Part shown: one piece after another, positions 12,285 to 23,262 of the stretch
Layout: every line of letters starts with the position of its first letter
How positions within the stretch are numbered: position 1 is the stretch's first letter
Assembly: GCF_033115175.1 (NCBI RefSeq)
Contig: NC_084836.1
Location: forward strand, 66,585,797 to 66,649,796
Length of the DNA stretch: 64,000 bases
Direction: 5' to 3'
Source of the DNA: Lepus europaeus
Taxonomy: Eukaryota; Chordata; Mammalia; Lagomorpha; Leporidae
The notes under the pieces: generated by a model
The model's input: the letters and a program-made list of their open reading frames with translations, nothing else
What the model was told of the DNA's origin: nothing
Database searches by the model: none
Made by a program: the position numbers and the translations under genes

Positions 12285-12520
12285 TCGTAAAAATGCTTTA
12301 TCTGATTGTTTGAGAGACAGAGAGAGTCACCTCCCATCTGCTGCTCTACTCCCCCAAATGCCTGCAATAACCAGGAGCCAGGAACTTAATCCAGGTCTCC
12401 GGTGTGGCTGGTAGGAATTCTACCCTCGGAGCATCTCCACTGCTCTCCAGGGCCTGCATCAGCACGGAGCTGGAGCGGAAATGGAACCCAGGTACTCACA
12501 GCGCCATTTCCCACCCAGCA
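12285..12520 (-). mobile_element. Diverged CSINE SINE
   Basis: Older minus-strand copy: GTTTGAGAGACAGAG, CCTCCCATCTGCTG, CAGGTCTCC and GGAACCCAGG. The head is degraded. A short (GT)n lies at about 12547-12562. Confidence 0.65.
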
Positions 12521-12989
12521 TTCCCCCAGATGCACGGGGGGGGGGGTGTGTGTGTGTGTGTGCAGCTGTGTTACAGCTTGGCTGAGTGCAAAGATAGGAG
12601 CTCAAGGAGCCCCTCAGACCCTCAGCTCCAGGGGATCACCTCTCTCTCTCTCTCTCCATCCTGAAAGGAGCAGAGATTCCTTTTCTTCCCAGTCCTCAAA
12701 GCCTGGGCCACAAAGGGGCCTTATCTCCTGGCCATTGGAAGACCCTTAACCATCCTCCTCATCCTGGCATCACCTTGTCCAAAACGCTGGAAGGAAGAGG
12801 GACTGGACCATGGGCCAAGGGCATCTAGGATTAGAAAGCATGTCCGGCCCTAATTCTACAGGTTTCCTTCCCATCCCCCTCTTCATTTGCGCAAATGCAC
12901 ACAGGAAACTAAGCAGACCAGATGAAGGGACTCAGAACACGAGGCCCTAAAAATGCTCTGTCTGTCCGTGGAGAGAGGGGTCAGGGGCA

Positions 12990-13217
12990 CAGCCCGTCAT
13001 GTGGCTGCTTGGACACCGCACGCTGCGCCCATCCCATCGTGGGCGGCCTGGCCCTTGGGTTCCTGCCACTGGCTGGCTCCTGGCTCCTGGCTCCAGTTTG
13101 GCCCAGCCCTGGTTGTGGCTGGCATCTGGAGAGTGAACCAGCAAACGGAAGAGCTCTCTTTCCTTGTCTCTCCTTGTCACTCTGCCTTTTAAGTAAATAA
13201 AATAAATCTTAAAGGAA
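12990..13217 (+). mobile_element. Diverged, partial CSINE SINE
   Basis: Plus-strand fragment with TGGCTCCTGGCTCCAG, GAGTGAACCAGCAAACGG and a TAAATAAAATAAATC tail. The head is lost or degraded. Confidence 0.65.
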
Positions 13218-13799
13218 ACAAAGTCCTGCCCAGACGCATGAGTGCAAGGGCACACTTGAAAAGCTGCCATCCAGGCAAGGTGGATGGCCAGCCTGGGGAA
13301 CCAGGGCACCCCCAACCCTCAGCCTCCCCTCGGCTGGCTGCCTCTCCAGCTCACGTTCCATCTCAAGAGAAAAGGCGGTCAGGGATGCGACTAAAGTTAC
13401 CCAGATAATTAACTGTGAAAGTACAGTGTTTTTTTCTTTTCTTTTCAAAATGCCACTCTTTTGGCCGCCAAAGAGGAGAGCTTCGTAAATCCCTCCCCCA
13501 GCTCCTTCCTATTCTCAACTCTCCTCCCAACACACATTCAATCCCTACCTACAAAAAACCCCCACACTAGCGGGGCAAACCTGCCTGTCCCACCTACAAA
13601 CTCCGTCCCCCCCCCCCAATTTTTTTTTCTCTCCTGAGTTTCTGCTCTTCTCAAAAAAAAAAAAAAAAAAAAAAACAACGAAGAAGGAGGAATTTTCAAT
13701 AGTCCCACTTGTCAAGCGAACACCATCTTTTAACCTTCAACAGCAGCGAAAGCCGTGTGAACTCTCGGTGAACCAAGATTGAAGTCATAAATCACGCGT

Positions 13800-14060
13800 A
13801 CAAAGGCGGCTGCGAAGCTGGCGCGGGCGGCTGCACCTTTAACGCTTTCTGCGGCTGACAGGCGGCGGCCCAGCTAAAGTTCACAGCGCCGGGGGAGGGC
13901 CCGCCCCGCGCCCCCCGGCCCGGGCCCGGTCGCCTTCGCTGCGCCCGGGAGGCCCCCGCGCGGTGCCCGCCACGCAAAGGCAGCCAGGGCGTCCTCGCTC
14001 CCGCCAGCCGGCTCCCGGCCCCGCATCTCCCGCCCCGCCCCCGGCTGCACTGAAATAGGC
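13800..14060. promoter_or_regulatory. CpG-rich block with adjacent PBX-HOX motif
   Basis: Dense GC and CpG directly follow GTCATAAATCA at 13784-13794, the reverse complement of a PBX-HOX type TGATTTATGAC. A TGACAG MEIS-like core lies near 13856. Regulatory role is inferred. Confidence 0.4.
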
Positions 14061-14869
14061 AAATAGATCCACACGGACACGATCATTTAGCTTGCTTTGT
14101 CTTTGGCATTTTCTGCGGGACCCCGAGAGATGGCTCGCTCTCGCTCGCGCGCTCTCTCTCTCTCTCCATCTCTGTCTATGCAGGCCCAATTACCCAGATC
14201 CTTGGGGTTCCAGCAGGCTTTGAGTCATTGGAACCAGCAACACCTGGCTGAAACGCGCCGTAGAATTCAAGTTCCCTGTGGCTTTACCTCTCCTTTCTTT
14301 GAAGAGGGCTGGCGTTGGCCTTGGGCCGGGGGATGCTTGTTTTGGTGGGGGAGGAGCATGGAAAACCTGCCCACCAGGAGTTCGCGCTCAGCTCCCACTC
14401 AGGGTTCCCCGGCTTCCCCAGAGCCCAGAGCCCCGAGCGCCGAGTCCTAAGCCCCTTCCTCTGCACGGCCTCTCGGCCTCCTGCTCCCGCGACCGTTCTC
14501 TCCCTCCGCCCCCTGCCTCCTCTTCGGTTTAATTAAAGTTCAGCGACTCCACTTGCTTCTCCTCTCGTGGCGCTCGGGAGAGCGGAAGCCAGGCAGCCCA
14601 GCGGCCCCGGTGCAACCCCAGCCGGCTGCCGGAGGGGCCTGGGCTCGGCCGGCATGGGGGAGCCGGGGCTCTACCCCTCCGCCAAGCCGCAGGTGTGCGC
14701 TGGAGCGGGGTGGGGAGAACTTCCCGAATGATCGGGGCTGGGTAGGCGTGCGCTTGGCTGCCCACCCCTCCCCAGACCCCCGGGCTGGCCCCCACAAAGT
14801 TTGTGGAGGCTGGGTGCACCCCCAAACCCTCAGCTGACTAATCCGACATGACAAAAGCCCGTGATGGAT

Positions 14870-15050
14870 TTGGTGTATGTTAATTCACAATGCCCTTTCC
14901 TCCAGAATTTAACTATAAGTTAATACACACCGGAAACCACGCGCATACACGCTCGTTAATGGGCTTAGGTATTAGCGAGTCCTAACGATGCATACAAATG
15001 TGCTCAGCGCTCCGTAGGCCGCTCAAGATTTATGGGCCTGGAGCTCTCTG
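14870..15050. promoter_or_regulatory. Homeodomain-core-rich block
   Basis: TTAAT cores occur at GTTAATTCACAA, AAGTTAATACAC and CGTTAATGGG, with ATTTATGGGCC near 15027. The density of homeodomain-type cores in otherwise GC-rich surroundings suggests a conserved element. This needs alignment. Confidence 0.35.
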
Positions 15051-15579
15051 AAGCTGTAAACAAGGGGAAAAAAAGGAGTAAGCCAGAGAGACTGGGGGAG
15101 AGAGACCGAGGCCTGCCTCGGCCCTCCAGGCCCGGCCAGAGAAGGGGCTCCTAGGTATTTGCCTAAGCTCCGGGCGAGTGGCATTTCCCGCCGAGGCCGC
15201 TGTGCGTCCGGGCAGGGGGTTGCTTGTGTTCGGGGCAGGTGGGCGCCCGCCTCGTCTGAACCTAGCAGGCATTGGTGGGCGTATGCGGGTGAGTGTGTGC
15301 TCTGGGCCAGCCGTGTCGGGGTGTGTGGGGGTGTGTGTGCACGCACGTGTGACCCGCAGGCCTCTGTCCCCAGAACCTGTGAACAAACCTCTAACAACCG
15401 ACCTAATAACAATAAATAACGTGATGATGATGATGATAATAATAAAAACAGTAGTTAACAGCCCCTCCCTAGCAGGAAAACAATAAAAAACCGGAGGAGC
15501 AGGGGACAGAAGCAGCAGTGGCGACTACAGACTGTGCCGGAGGGGAAAACAAGGAAGAAAGTTAGCGTCTCCGTACATG

Positions 15580-16680
15580 CAGCCTCCTCCCCAGGCAAGG
15601 TCCGGGCCTGGGGCGCGGAGGGAGAGCGCGCCGGGAGGCCCCGCTTCCCTGCTGCTTTCTCGCGGCTTTGTGCGAGCAGGGAGGAGACCCCACGAGTGAG
15701 GGTGGCTGGGGGCAGGGAGGGTGCCTTGTGGATTCTCTGTGTGGAAGAAGAGGCCGAGCATCCAGGGGCAGAGAAGGGAGAGACGGAGGAGGCAGCCTCC
15801 GTGCTGGCCGCCCGGGCCGCGGAGGTACGGGGCCGGCCGGGACGCGGGGAGACGCGCACGGCCGCCCGGGAGAGGGGAGAGCCAGGCCGGGGCCCCAGCA
15901 GACCCAAGGAAACTTCCTTTCCCGGCGTCTTTAAACAAAAAACAAAAAAACCCAAGGGAGGAGTGGAGGTGCCTTGAATTTTCCTCCGCGAGGTTGGAAC
16001 CGAGGCTTCGGCCAAGGAAGCGAAGCCCGCGGTCCCGGATCCTGCACTGTCCTTATCCCGCGCAGGTACCGGTTTCCGATCGTGGTGCGAATTTATTTAT
16101 CTGGGGGCGGCGGGAGGCCGAGGTGCGGAGCGCGCGCGACGTTCGCGGGAGAGGGAGCCGGCTCGCAGTTTCCGCAGGTTCGGGTCTAACGAAATCCCTC
16201 CTTTAAAACGCAATTGTGCCAGCAGAACCGGCAACGACGCAGCGGAAGACAGAAAACACACAGCAGCCAACTTTGTCAAAGGAAAAGGCACCCTAAGGAA
16301 CGCGCGTAAGAACTTGTGCAAGGCTGAAGTCCGCGCACGTTTCGATTGCCTTTTCTTCCCCCGAGAGAGCGGTGACCCCTCTGGCGCGGGGAGAGGCGAA
16401 CTCCCTTTAGACCCGACTCGTGCGCCTCGCGAAGCGGGCCGCGGGGCCCCGGCCCTCCGCACTCCGGACGAAACGGCACGAAGGAAAACAGAACGGGTGA
16501 CCGCGCGGCCGGGCGCAGGGCGCGGGGATCGGGTCCGGCCCGGGTGATGGCGCGCGCGCGCGCGGGGGACCCGCCAGGCACCAGCTGGCGACTCGGCTCG
16601 GCCTGGGCCTCCCCAGCGCGGCCTACAGCCCCCATGCCTCAGGATCCTCCGGCTCCCGGGCCTGGGCCCGTCTTCCCTGA
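15580..16680. promoter_or_regulatory. CpG island in the flank
   Basis: About 1.1 kb of CpG-dense sequence including CG-repeat runs near 16551-16565. Open frames through it are low-complexity Arg/Pro/Gly strings. It is a plausible promoter for a non-coding transcript, with strand unknown. Confidence 0.5.
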
Positions 16681-17089
16681 TGAGGGGGGCAAAGTGACCC
16701 AAGCCAGACTGTGCCTTCTCGGTTTTTCTCCTGTAGGCCTGGCCGCTCGCCTCCACGCTCAGCTACTGGGAGAAGGCCAGGCCGGGCTGCTGGGCTGCCT
16801 CGGGGCGGCCACTGCCTTCCACCGCTCCCTCTTGGGTTCCCGAAGTCCAGTGACCCCCAGCCCTCCTGGGGGTGGGGGTGGGGGTGAGGGGCAGTGACCA
16901 GTGTCCAGACCCCTCGGCCCCCTGTCCGGTCTTCAGGAATATCTCCGCGAGAAGCAGAAGAAAGGGAGGCGAGCTTGGAGCGGTGTTTACATCTCGGTCT
17001 CCCGATCCATTCACATCTGGAGGGTTTATTTATAACTCCCGCTATAACTCTCTCTGTTCCGAGGCACTGGTGGCTCTCTTGACAGACTG

Positions 17090-17620
17090 AGGTCTACAAA
17101 ATATTGCTCTATCTCTAACCGTACCTAAATGTGCTGTGGTTGTATTTTCAGATTTATGCTTCAGGAAAATATAATTATTTCCATTGTATTTGTGCATATA
17201 CAATAGTTATAGAAGCAGATTTATATATGGGAAAATATATGGCTCTCTTATAGCCATCCAGCTTTATGGACATTTGATACCCTGACAGGTTTATGTCTCT
17301 GAGAGCCATATAGATAAATGTATATCATTAGAATTATGTATCGGGAGAGAGATGCTTATTGATTGTGATATAGACTACTTAGAGCATTCAGTTACGGCCG
17401 TATATGGCTACAGAGATATTTCTATAGTATTATCACTATATATAGGCATATCTATTTATAACTACATAGTTGTAAAAATAGACGGAAGTAATTATCATTG
17501 TATATGTACGGGCCTCTGTCTTTCTCTCTCTCTCTCTCTCTCTGGAGTTACAGGCACTTTCAAAGGGAAGTCTGTAGAGATACCCATATGTATATAAGGT
17601 GCAATTATGGCACTGAGACC
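17090..17620. other. AT-rich block with interspersed TATATGGCT motifs
   Basis: Strikingly AT-rich sequence beside a CpG island. TATATGGCT occurs at 17236-17244 and 17401-17409 and its inverse AGCCATATA at 17304-17312, and TATAGCCAT is at 17249-17257. The first and inverse copies form an imperfect stem. It includes a TC tract at about 17520-17542. Function unknown. Confidence 0.45.
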
Positions 17621-19113
17621 TAGGCCGGTCTGTCCCGGAGCAGGGGCTGGACGAGACTTGTTCACGGAGGCATCTGCGAAGCTATGTCAGGCTCTCTAGG
17701 AAATCGGCAGCCCAGTTCTTTACTTAGCGAGGGATGGAGTTACAAAGGGTGAACAGGGCATTGCAAGTCTCCAGGAGGGGAGGCTGTTGGAGGGTGCCCC
17801 GGGCTCAGTGCGCAAACAGAGCGGAAGAAGAGGGGTGAGCGCCCAGGCGCCACCGGCATCCACCAGGAGGCGAGAACCGGTTTCGCCTGGGCCTGGTGAA
17901 GACAGGTGTGGACAGGGAGCTTGCAGAAGGGGAGCCAGTGCATGGAGCCCCCACCCCACCCGCCACCGGGGGCCAGGTCTCCACTTTTAGTGCACCCGAG
18001 TCCAGCATTCCTGGCGTGGTTTTCTTGAACCCTAATTTGTAAGTCTGCAAGTATGGACTTCCGAGGTGAAGAGGGTTGGGGGGGGGGGACAGCAGACGGC
18101 GGGGAGCATACTTCCTGCTGTCTCTGAGCCAGGAAAGCGAGGTGAGCACGGTCTGAGAAAGCTCACTCCCCCCCACCACCGGGCCTCCCGTGCTCCAGGG
18201 GCTGATGTGTGGCGGGGATCCTGAGCCCAGGCGGCGATGGGGTGGGGACGCTGCCCGCGGGTTCGCCAAGGCCTCCCTTCCCACCTGCCCCTTCTCTGCT
18301 CCTTCTAAAGTTTCCCCAGCCGCTGCCCACCCCAGCAGAAAATGCCACCCTCTTCACTTCATTTTCTTTTAAACCAGGAGTCGTAGACATCTTTGCCGAA
18401 TGGTTTGTGCAAGGCACTTTCCCGGGTCAGTCTCAGCAGCCAGCCAGCCTCCCCAGATCTCTTGGATGCTGGAAAGGAGTGGAGACCCCTGGGCTGGGGT
18501 TCAGATCCACGCGCCTGCCACCCTCCACACACCCCACAGGACTGGGAACTCCTCCAGGGAGGGCGCCCGTGCTGTCACCCCAAAGCTTGCCCTCACTGCA
18601 CACCACTGGGGCCATAGGCAGCTAGCGGGCACTTGGGGTCCCAGGCAGGAGGAGCCCCTACCCAGGCATGGTGCCTGGCGTGTGGTTAGTGGGGCTGGGA
18701 GAACAAGGCATCCTGATCCAGAAAGTTGGGTGAGGGGTGGCAGGACCCTTGTCCCCAGTGCACCTTGGATTCTTAGCCGCGCCCCCCCCCCCATGTATGG
18801 AAGCTGAACTAAAGCCCGAACCCCGGGCTGTGATGGACCTGCCTGCTGGTCTGTGGGGCCCCCGAAAGGAGCCATCACTCGGTCCATTAGGAAATACACA
18901 AATAAAGCCAGAAGAATACATCAGCGGGAGACAGACAGCCGGGCCAAAGGAGAGTCTCTGTGCCTCAGGCCTGACTCAGGGACACCAAGCGCAGGCTTAA
19001 TATTTTTATAATTTAATCGAACAGTTCGCGGTTTTTTTAACTCCAGAAAACTCACTAATTTTCCAATCCAGTAATGCCTCCCAACCAGGTTGTTTTGGAT
19101 CTTTATTCATTTT

Positions 19114-19151
19114 TTAAAAGCACTTTATTTATTCGAAAGGCAGAGCAACAG

Positions 19152-19201
<50 letters not shown>

Positions 19202-19407
19202 AGTCTTCCATTAGCTGGTTCACTCCCCAACTGCCCACGACAGCTGGCGGTGGGTCAGGCTGAAGCCAGGAGCCTGGCACCCCAGCCAGGTCTCCCACGT
19301 GGCTGGCAGGAGCGCTGGTACTGGAGCCGTCGCCTGCTGCCTCCCAGGGTGCCAGGAGCAGGAAGCCAGTGGTAAGGACGTCCCGCTGTGCCACATGCCT
19401 GCCTCTC
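19114..19407 (-). mobile_element. CSINE SINE, older form
   Basis: Minus-strand copy with a (GA)n tract at about 19158-19196 and CTGGTTCACTCCCCAACTG. It is the first SINE after the 5.9-kb SINE-free island. Confidence 0.8.
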
Positions 19408-21179
19408 ACGCGTTTCTTTTTTATTGTTATCATTTCCTTTTTGGTCTCTGTAAAACAGCTCCTCGGAGGAGTCTGGGGCCAGGCTGGCCAGGTGTGCCAT
19501 TCCCGCATCGGGCGAGGACGCTGGTTTGCGGGGCACGGGTCGGCCTCTCCTTCTGCCGTCAAGGCTGAGAGTGAGGAGGACCTCCCAAATTTGATTCCTT
19601 TTCTCCCTAAAGATCCTTAGACGCATCCACTGTGTGTCCCGGCGAGGGACTATGGCCTAGGAAGGGAGCGACACTAAACCCAGAATCCCCTTCCCTAGTC
19701 CCAGCGTTCAACCATTTTCTCCGGAGTCCTAGCTCTCCCCTCCCTCCCTCCCTCCTTCTCGCCCCAGTAACACCTGAGGCCCAGGAGCAAGCTGCTGTTT
19801 TCCCTTCAGAAATGCAAGGAGACCCAAGTTCCCATATTTACATTTGTTTGCCCGCCTGCGGCTCCGGGCAGGTGCTGGGACAGCTCTGCAAACTCCGGAA
19901 CCTGCCGGCTGCATGCTGCACGTGAGGACAGTCCCTGGACCAAAGGCAGGAAACCAAGAGCCAGCGGCCATTAGGACTGAGCCCAGAGAGCCATGCTCCC
20001 TTTCCTGGGCTGTTTCTGGGGCCCAGGCCCCGTTGGGGAGCAGACAAAACAAAGGGCTGGCTCCCTAGCCAAAGGCAGGACGCACAGCCCTGGCCAGTTG
20101 GATACCTGAGTCCTAGAGGCCGTGGTGCGCAGGTCGAGCAGCCCGAGTGCATGCCCCTTCCTGGCAGGGACCCAGTAAGGAGGGCGTTTCGCCCTTCCTC
20201 GGGGCCCCTGCTTGGGTGTCCAGGAGCTCTTCCCTAAACACGGCCCCTGCAGCCCTTGGCAAAGGCCTCGTCCTTTTTGGCTTTGCCAGAGCAGTGCCTT
20301 GCAGAGGCCTTGGGCGCTCAGGCTCAGCTCCGCACCCTTCCACCCTCTGCAGCGGCTGGAAGCCAGGTCTGCGCTGCCCACTTCCTCAGCTCATTCCCGG
20401 GGGCGGGGGAAGGGGTGTCGAGCCCGTGGCAGGCAGCAGCAGTGGAGGCCTTGGCCATAAGGGGACCCAATTCCCATCTCCAGTGCAAAGTTGGATGCCA
20501 GGAGCAAGTTGCAATTGCTGCAATAATCGCCATCCTAATAACAATAATAATTTATTTAGCATATCATTAGATGTGTATTTACTGTCTTGCCTCTGCTTTT
20601 TTACAAGGGTCTCCTAAGGAATTCTCACAGCACCCAGGGGAAACAATAATAAGCTAATTGCCACCCCTGCCTCCTCCCCTCCTCCCGTCCACAGAGTCAC
20701 CTCTTCGTGCTGTGTGTGTCACACCTGCTCAATGCATTCTTCCCCACTCCCATTCCCAGTTTTTCTATCCCTCCGAGGAGGAATTTCTGAGGCCCGGAGC
20801 GACCTACTTTGTTGTGGCTGCTCTAAGGATTAATGTTGTTTTCCTGATCTCACAGCAGTATTTAGGATTGTGTGGGAGGAAACTTCCCTGCCGCTCCTTC
20901 CGGGGCAGAAATGGCCAACACAGAGTGGAGGGGCAGAATGAGCCAGAGAGGACTTGTGCGCCCAGGATGCCAGCACACCTGAGTCAGGTGCAGGGGTGTG
21001 GCCAGTCGTGCAGGTGCAACACCCACCGCTGGGGCCTGCAGACCTTCCAGGTCAGGCCTCAGAGGCGGCAGGTCCCACACGGCTCGCTGGCCTCTTGGCA
21101 ATGGAAAGAAAGAGGGAGGAAGGGAGGGAGGAAGGAAGACCTTCGTGTATATTTACATAAATAGTCACACACGTATCAG
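19408..21179. other. Non-coding flank
   Basis: No gene supported. AATAACAATAATAATTTATTTAGC near 20535 may be an ancient L2/MIR-type fragment. A short GGAGG-rich run lies near 21111-21140. Confidence 0.35.
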
Positions 21180-21224
21180 GGTACTTCAGAAACTTCATGA
21201 AAAATGGACTTAAAGGATATTTTA

Positions 21225-21548
21225 GGGGCTGGTGCTGTGGCATAGTGGGTTAAGCATATACCTGTGGCGCAAGCATCCCATATGGGCACTGGTTCAAGTC
21301 CTAGCTACTCCACTTCCCATCCAGCTCTCTGCTATGGCCTGGGAAAGCAGTGGAAGATGGCCCAAGTGCTTGGGCCTCTGCACCCGCGTGGGAGACCTGG
21401 AAGAAGCTCCTGGCTCCTGGCTTCAGATCGACACAGCTCCAGCTGTTGCAGCTATTTGGGGAATGAACCAGCGGATGGGAGACCTTTCTCTCTGTCTCTC
21501 CCTCTGTCTGTAACTATGCCTCCCTAGTAAATAAATCTTTAAAAAAAG
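21225..21548 (+). mobile_element. CSINE SINE inside the palindromic element
   Basis: Plus-strand copy. AAAGGATATTTT at 21212-21223 and AAAAGATATTTT at 21544-21555 form the target duplication. Confidence 0.87.
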
Positions 21549-21671
21549 ATATTTTGGTGCAGAAAATTTGAAATCCATGCATATGAGAAATCTTCAAAAA
21601 ATCCAGAGAAATGCATATTGTGAAAAAACTATATATGGATTTCAAAGTTTTTTGCACTAAAATCAAGGTTT

Positions 21672-21996
21672 TTTTATTTAAAGATTTTTATTTATTTGAA
21701 GGGCAGAGAGAGAGAGAGAGAGAGAGCGCGCGCGTGCTCTTCAACTCTTCCATCTGCTGGCTCACTTCCCAAATGCCCACAGCAGCCAGGGCTGGGCCGG
21801 GCCAAAGCCGGGAACCAGGAACTCCCTCTGGGTCTCCCACATGGGTGGCAGAGACTCAAGCACTCGGGCCATCATCCACTGCCTCATAGGAGATTAGCAG
21901 GAAACTGAATTGGAAACACAGAGCAACTGGGACTTGAACCAGGCACTCTGATATGGGAGACAGGTGTCCAGCTTGCTGTGCCCCACCATCTGCCCC
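21672..21996 (-). mobile_element. CSINE SINE, older form, inside the palindromic element
   Basis: Minus-strand copy with GA and GCGCGCGCG tracts. Flanks AAATCAAGGTTT and AAATTCAATGTTT suggest an aged target duplication. Confidence 0.82.
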
Positions 21997-22232
21997 ACAA
22001 ATTCAATGTTTTAATTCCATTTTTCCATGAAGTTTTGGAAGTCTCCTTCTATTTTGTCTTGAGTAAATGAAACAATGGTTATACTTTTAAAGACTACTCA
22101 TTTCTTTGCACTTTTAAACATAAACTCGTAACTTCTTGGGGATTACATTTAACACTCAAGGCAGGTGTGTTTCTGGATGACAAATGCTGGGTGGACCTAA
22201 CCCTCTGGACTCCCAGTCGTCCACAGGGCCTG

Positions 22233-22579
22233 CTCTTTTTTTTTTTTTTTTTTTTTTTTCCTGACAGGCAGAGTGGATAGTGAGAGAGAGAGACAGAGAG
22301 AAAGGTCTTCCTTTTTGCCGTTGGTTCACTCTCCAATGGCCGCTGCGGCCGGCACATCTCGCTGATCTGAAGCCAGGAGCCAGGTGCTTCTCCTGATCTC
22401 CCATGCGGGTGCAGGGCCCAAGCACTTGGGCCATCCTCCACTGCCTTCCCGGGCCATAGCAGAGAGCTGGACTGGAAGAGGGGCAACCGGGATAGAATCT
22501 GGCGCCCCGACCGGGACTAGAACCCGGTATGCCAGTGCCATAAGGCGGAGGATTAGCCTGTTAAGCCACGGCGCCGGCC
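22233..22579 (-). mobile_element. CSINE2 SINE with perfect target duplication
   Basis: Minus-strand full-length CSINE2 with a long T tail. ACAGGGCCTGCTCTT is identical at 22223-22237 and 22580-22594, a 15-base target duplication pointing to a young insertion. Confidence 0.93.
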
Positions 22580-23014
22580 ACAGGGCCTGCTCTTAAGCAC
22601 TCTTTTGCTTGACTTCAACCCGGAGCAGAAGCCTGGGGCTGCTGTCTTGGTCGGAGACCATGCTGCTAGGCCTGGATGTGGCTGCTCAGAATCCCCAGAC
22701 ACTAGGATCAGTCTCCACCTCTCTGCCCCAGCACCTAACTCCCTGCTAGGAGGAAGCGCATGTGGGCTGGAAGGTACAAGAGCCAGAGAGTCAATATCAA
22801 CGAGAACTGGCAGTTAGAAGTGAACCTGCTTCTTAGCTGCCTAAGCCACAGGTGGGTCCCATCCCCACTTGCTGGCCCATCCTCTTTTGCTTCCCCCATG
22901 TCTTCCTGTAGTGCATACGTTCCACTGCAGGCCTCCTGGAAGGAAGAGGCGTGTGCCTTTACTAACCCCAGTCCTGGCATGGGAGAGCCGTGAAGACACC
23001 TCTGCTTGGACACC

Positions 23015-23262
23015 CACACTCCACGTCCGGGTGCTTGGACACCAGCCCTGGCTCTGCTGGTTTCCTACTGCCGTGCGGTGGGAGGTAGCAGGTGATGGAG
23101 CAACTCATGTGCCACACACGTGGGAGTCTCAGATTGGATTCCAAGCTCGGCATGGCCCCGTCCTGGCTGCTGCTGCTATTTGAGGAGTGAACCAATGAAT
23201 GAAAGTTTTCTCTCTTTCTCTCTCTCCCTCTCGCTCTCTCTGATTTTCAAATAAGATGAAAA
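23015..23262 (+). mobile_element. Diverged CSINE SINE
   Basis: Old plus-strand copy recognised from GGAGTGAACCAATGAATG, a TC-rich part and ATTTTCAAATAAGATG. Confidence 0.65.

Larger units (their letters stand above)
13218..19113. other. SINE-free non-coding island in the SINE-dense flank
   Basis: About 5.9 kb with no recognisable SINE, while SINEs occur roughly every kilobase on both sides. It contains A/C homopolymers (13648-13675), CpG-rich blocks (13800-14060, 15580-16680), a TTAAT-rich block (14870-15050), a GAT/AAT-rich tract (15420-15450) and an extremely AT-rich block (17090-17620). No protein gene is supported. It may hold a lncRNA promoter and enhancers. Confidence 0.55.
21180..22045. 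mobile_element. Palindromic DNA transposon (MITE-like), split by two SINEs
   Basis: The left end 21181-21214 (GTACTTCAGAAACTTCATG start) matches the reverse complement of 22009-22045. Inner arms 21550-21584 and 21630-21664 are also inverted copies. Without the SINEs the element is about 200 bases, almost a full palindrome with no coding capacity. Family not recognised. Confidence 0.75.

Noticed and set aside
15534-16756. Overlapping open frames of 120-220 residues on both strands
   Set aside because: All are GC-driven, low in complexity and mutually overlapping in the CpG island. None resembles a known protein.
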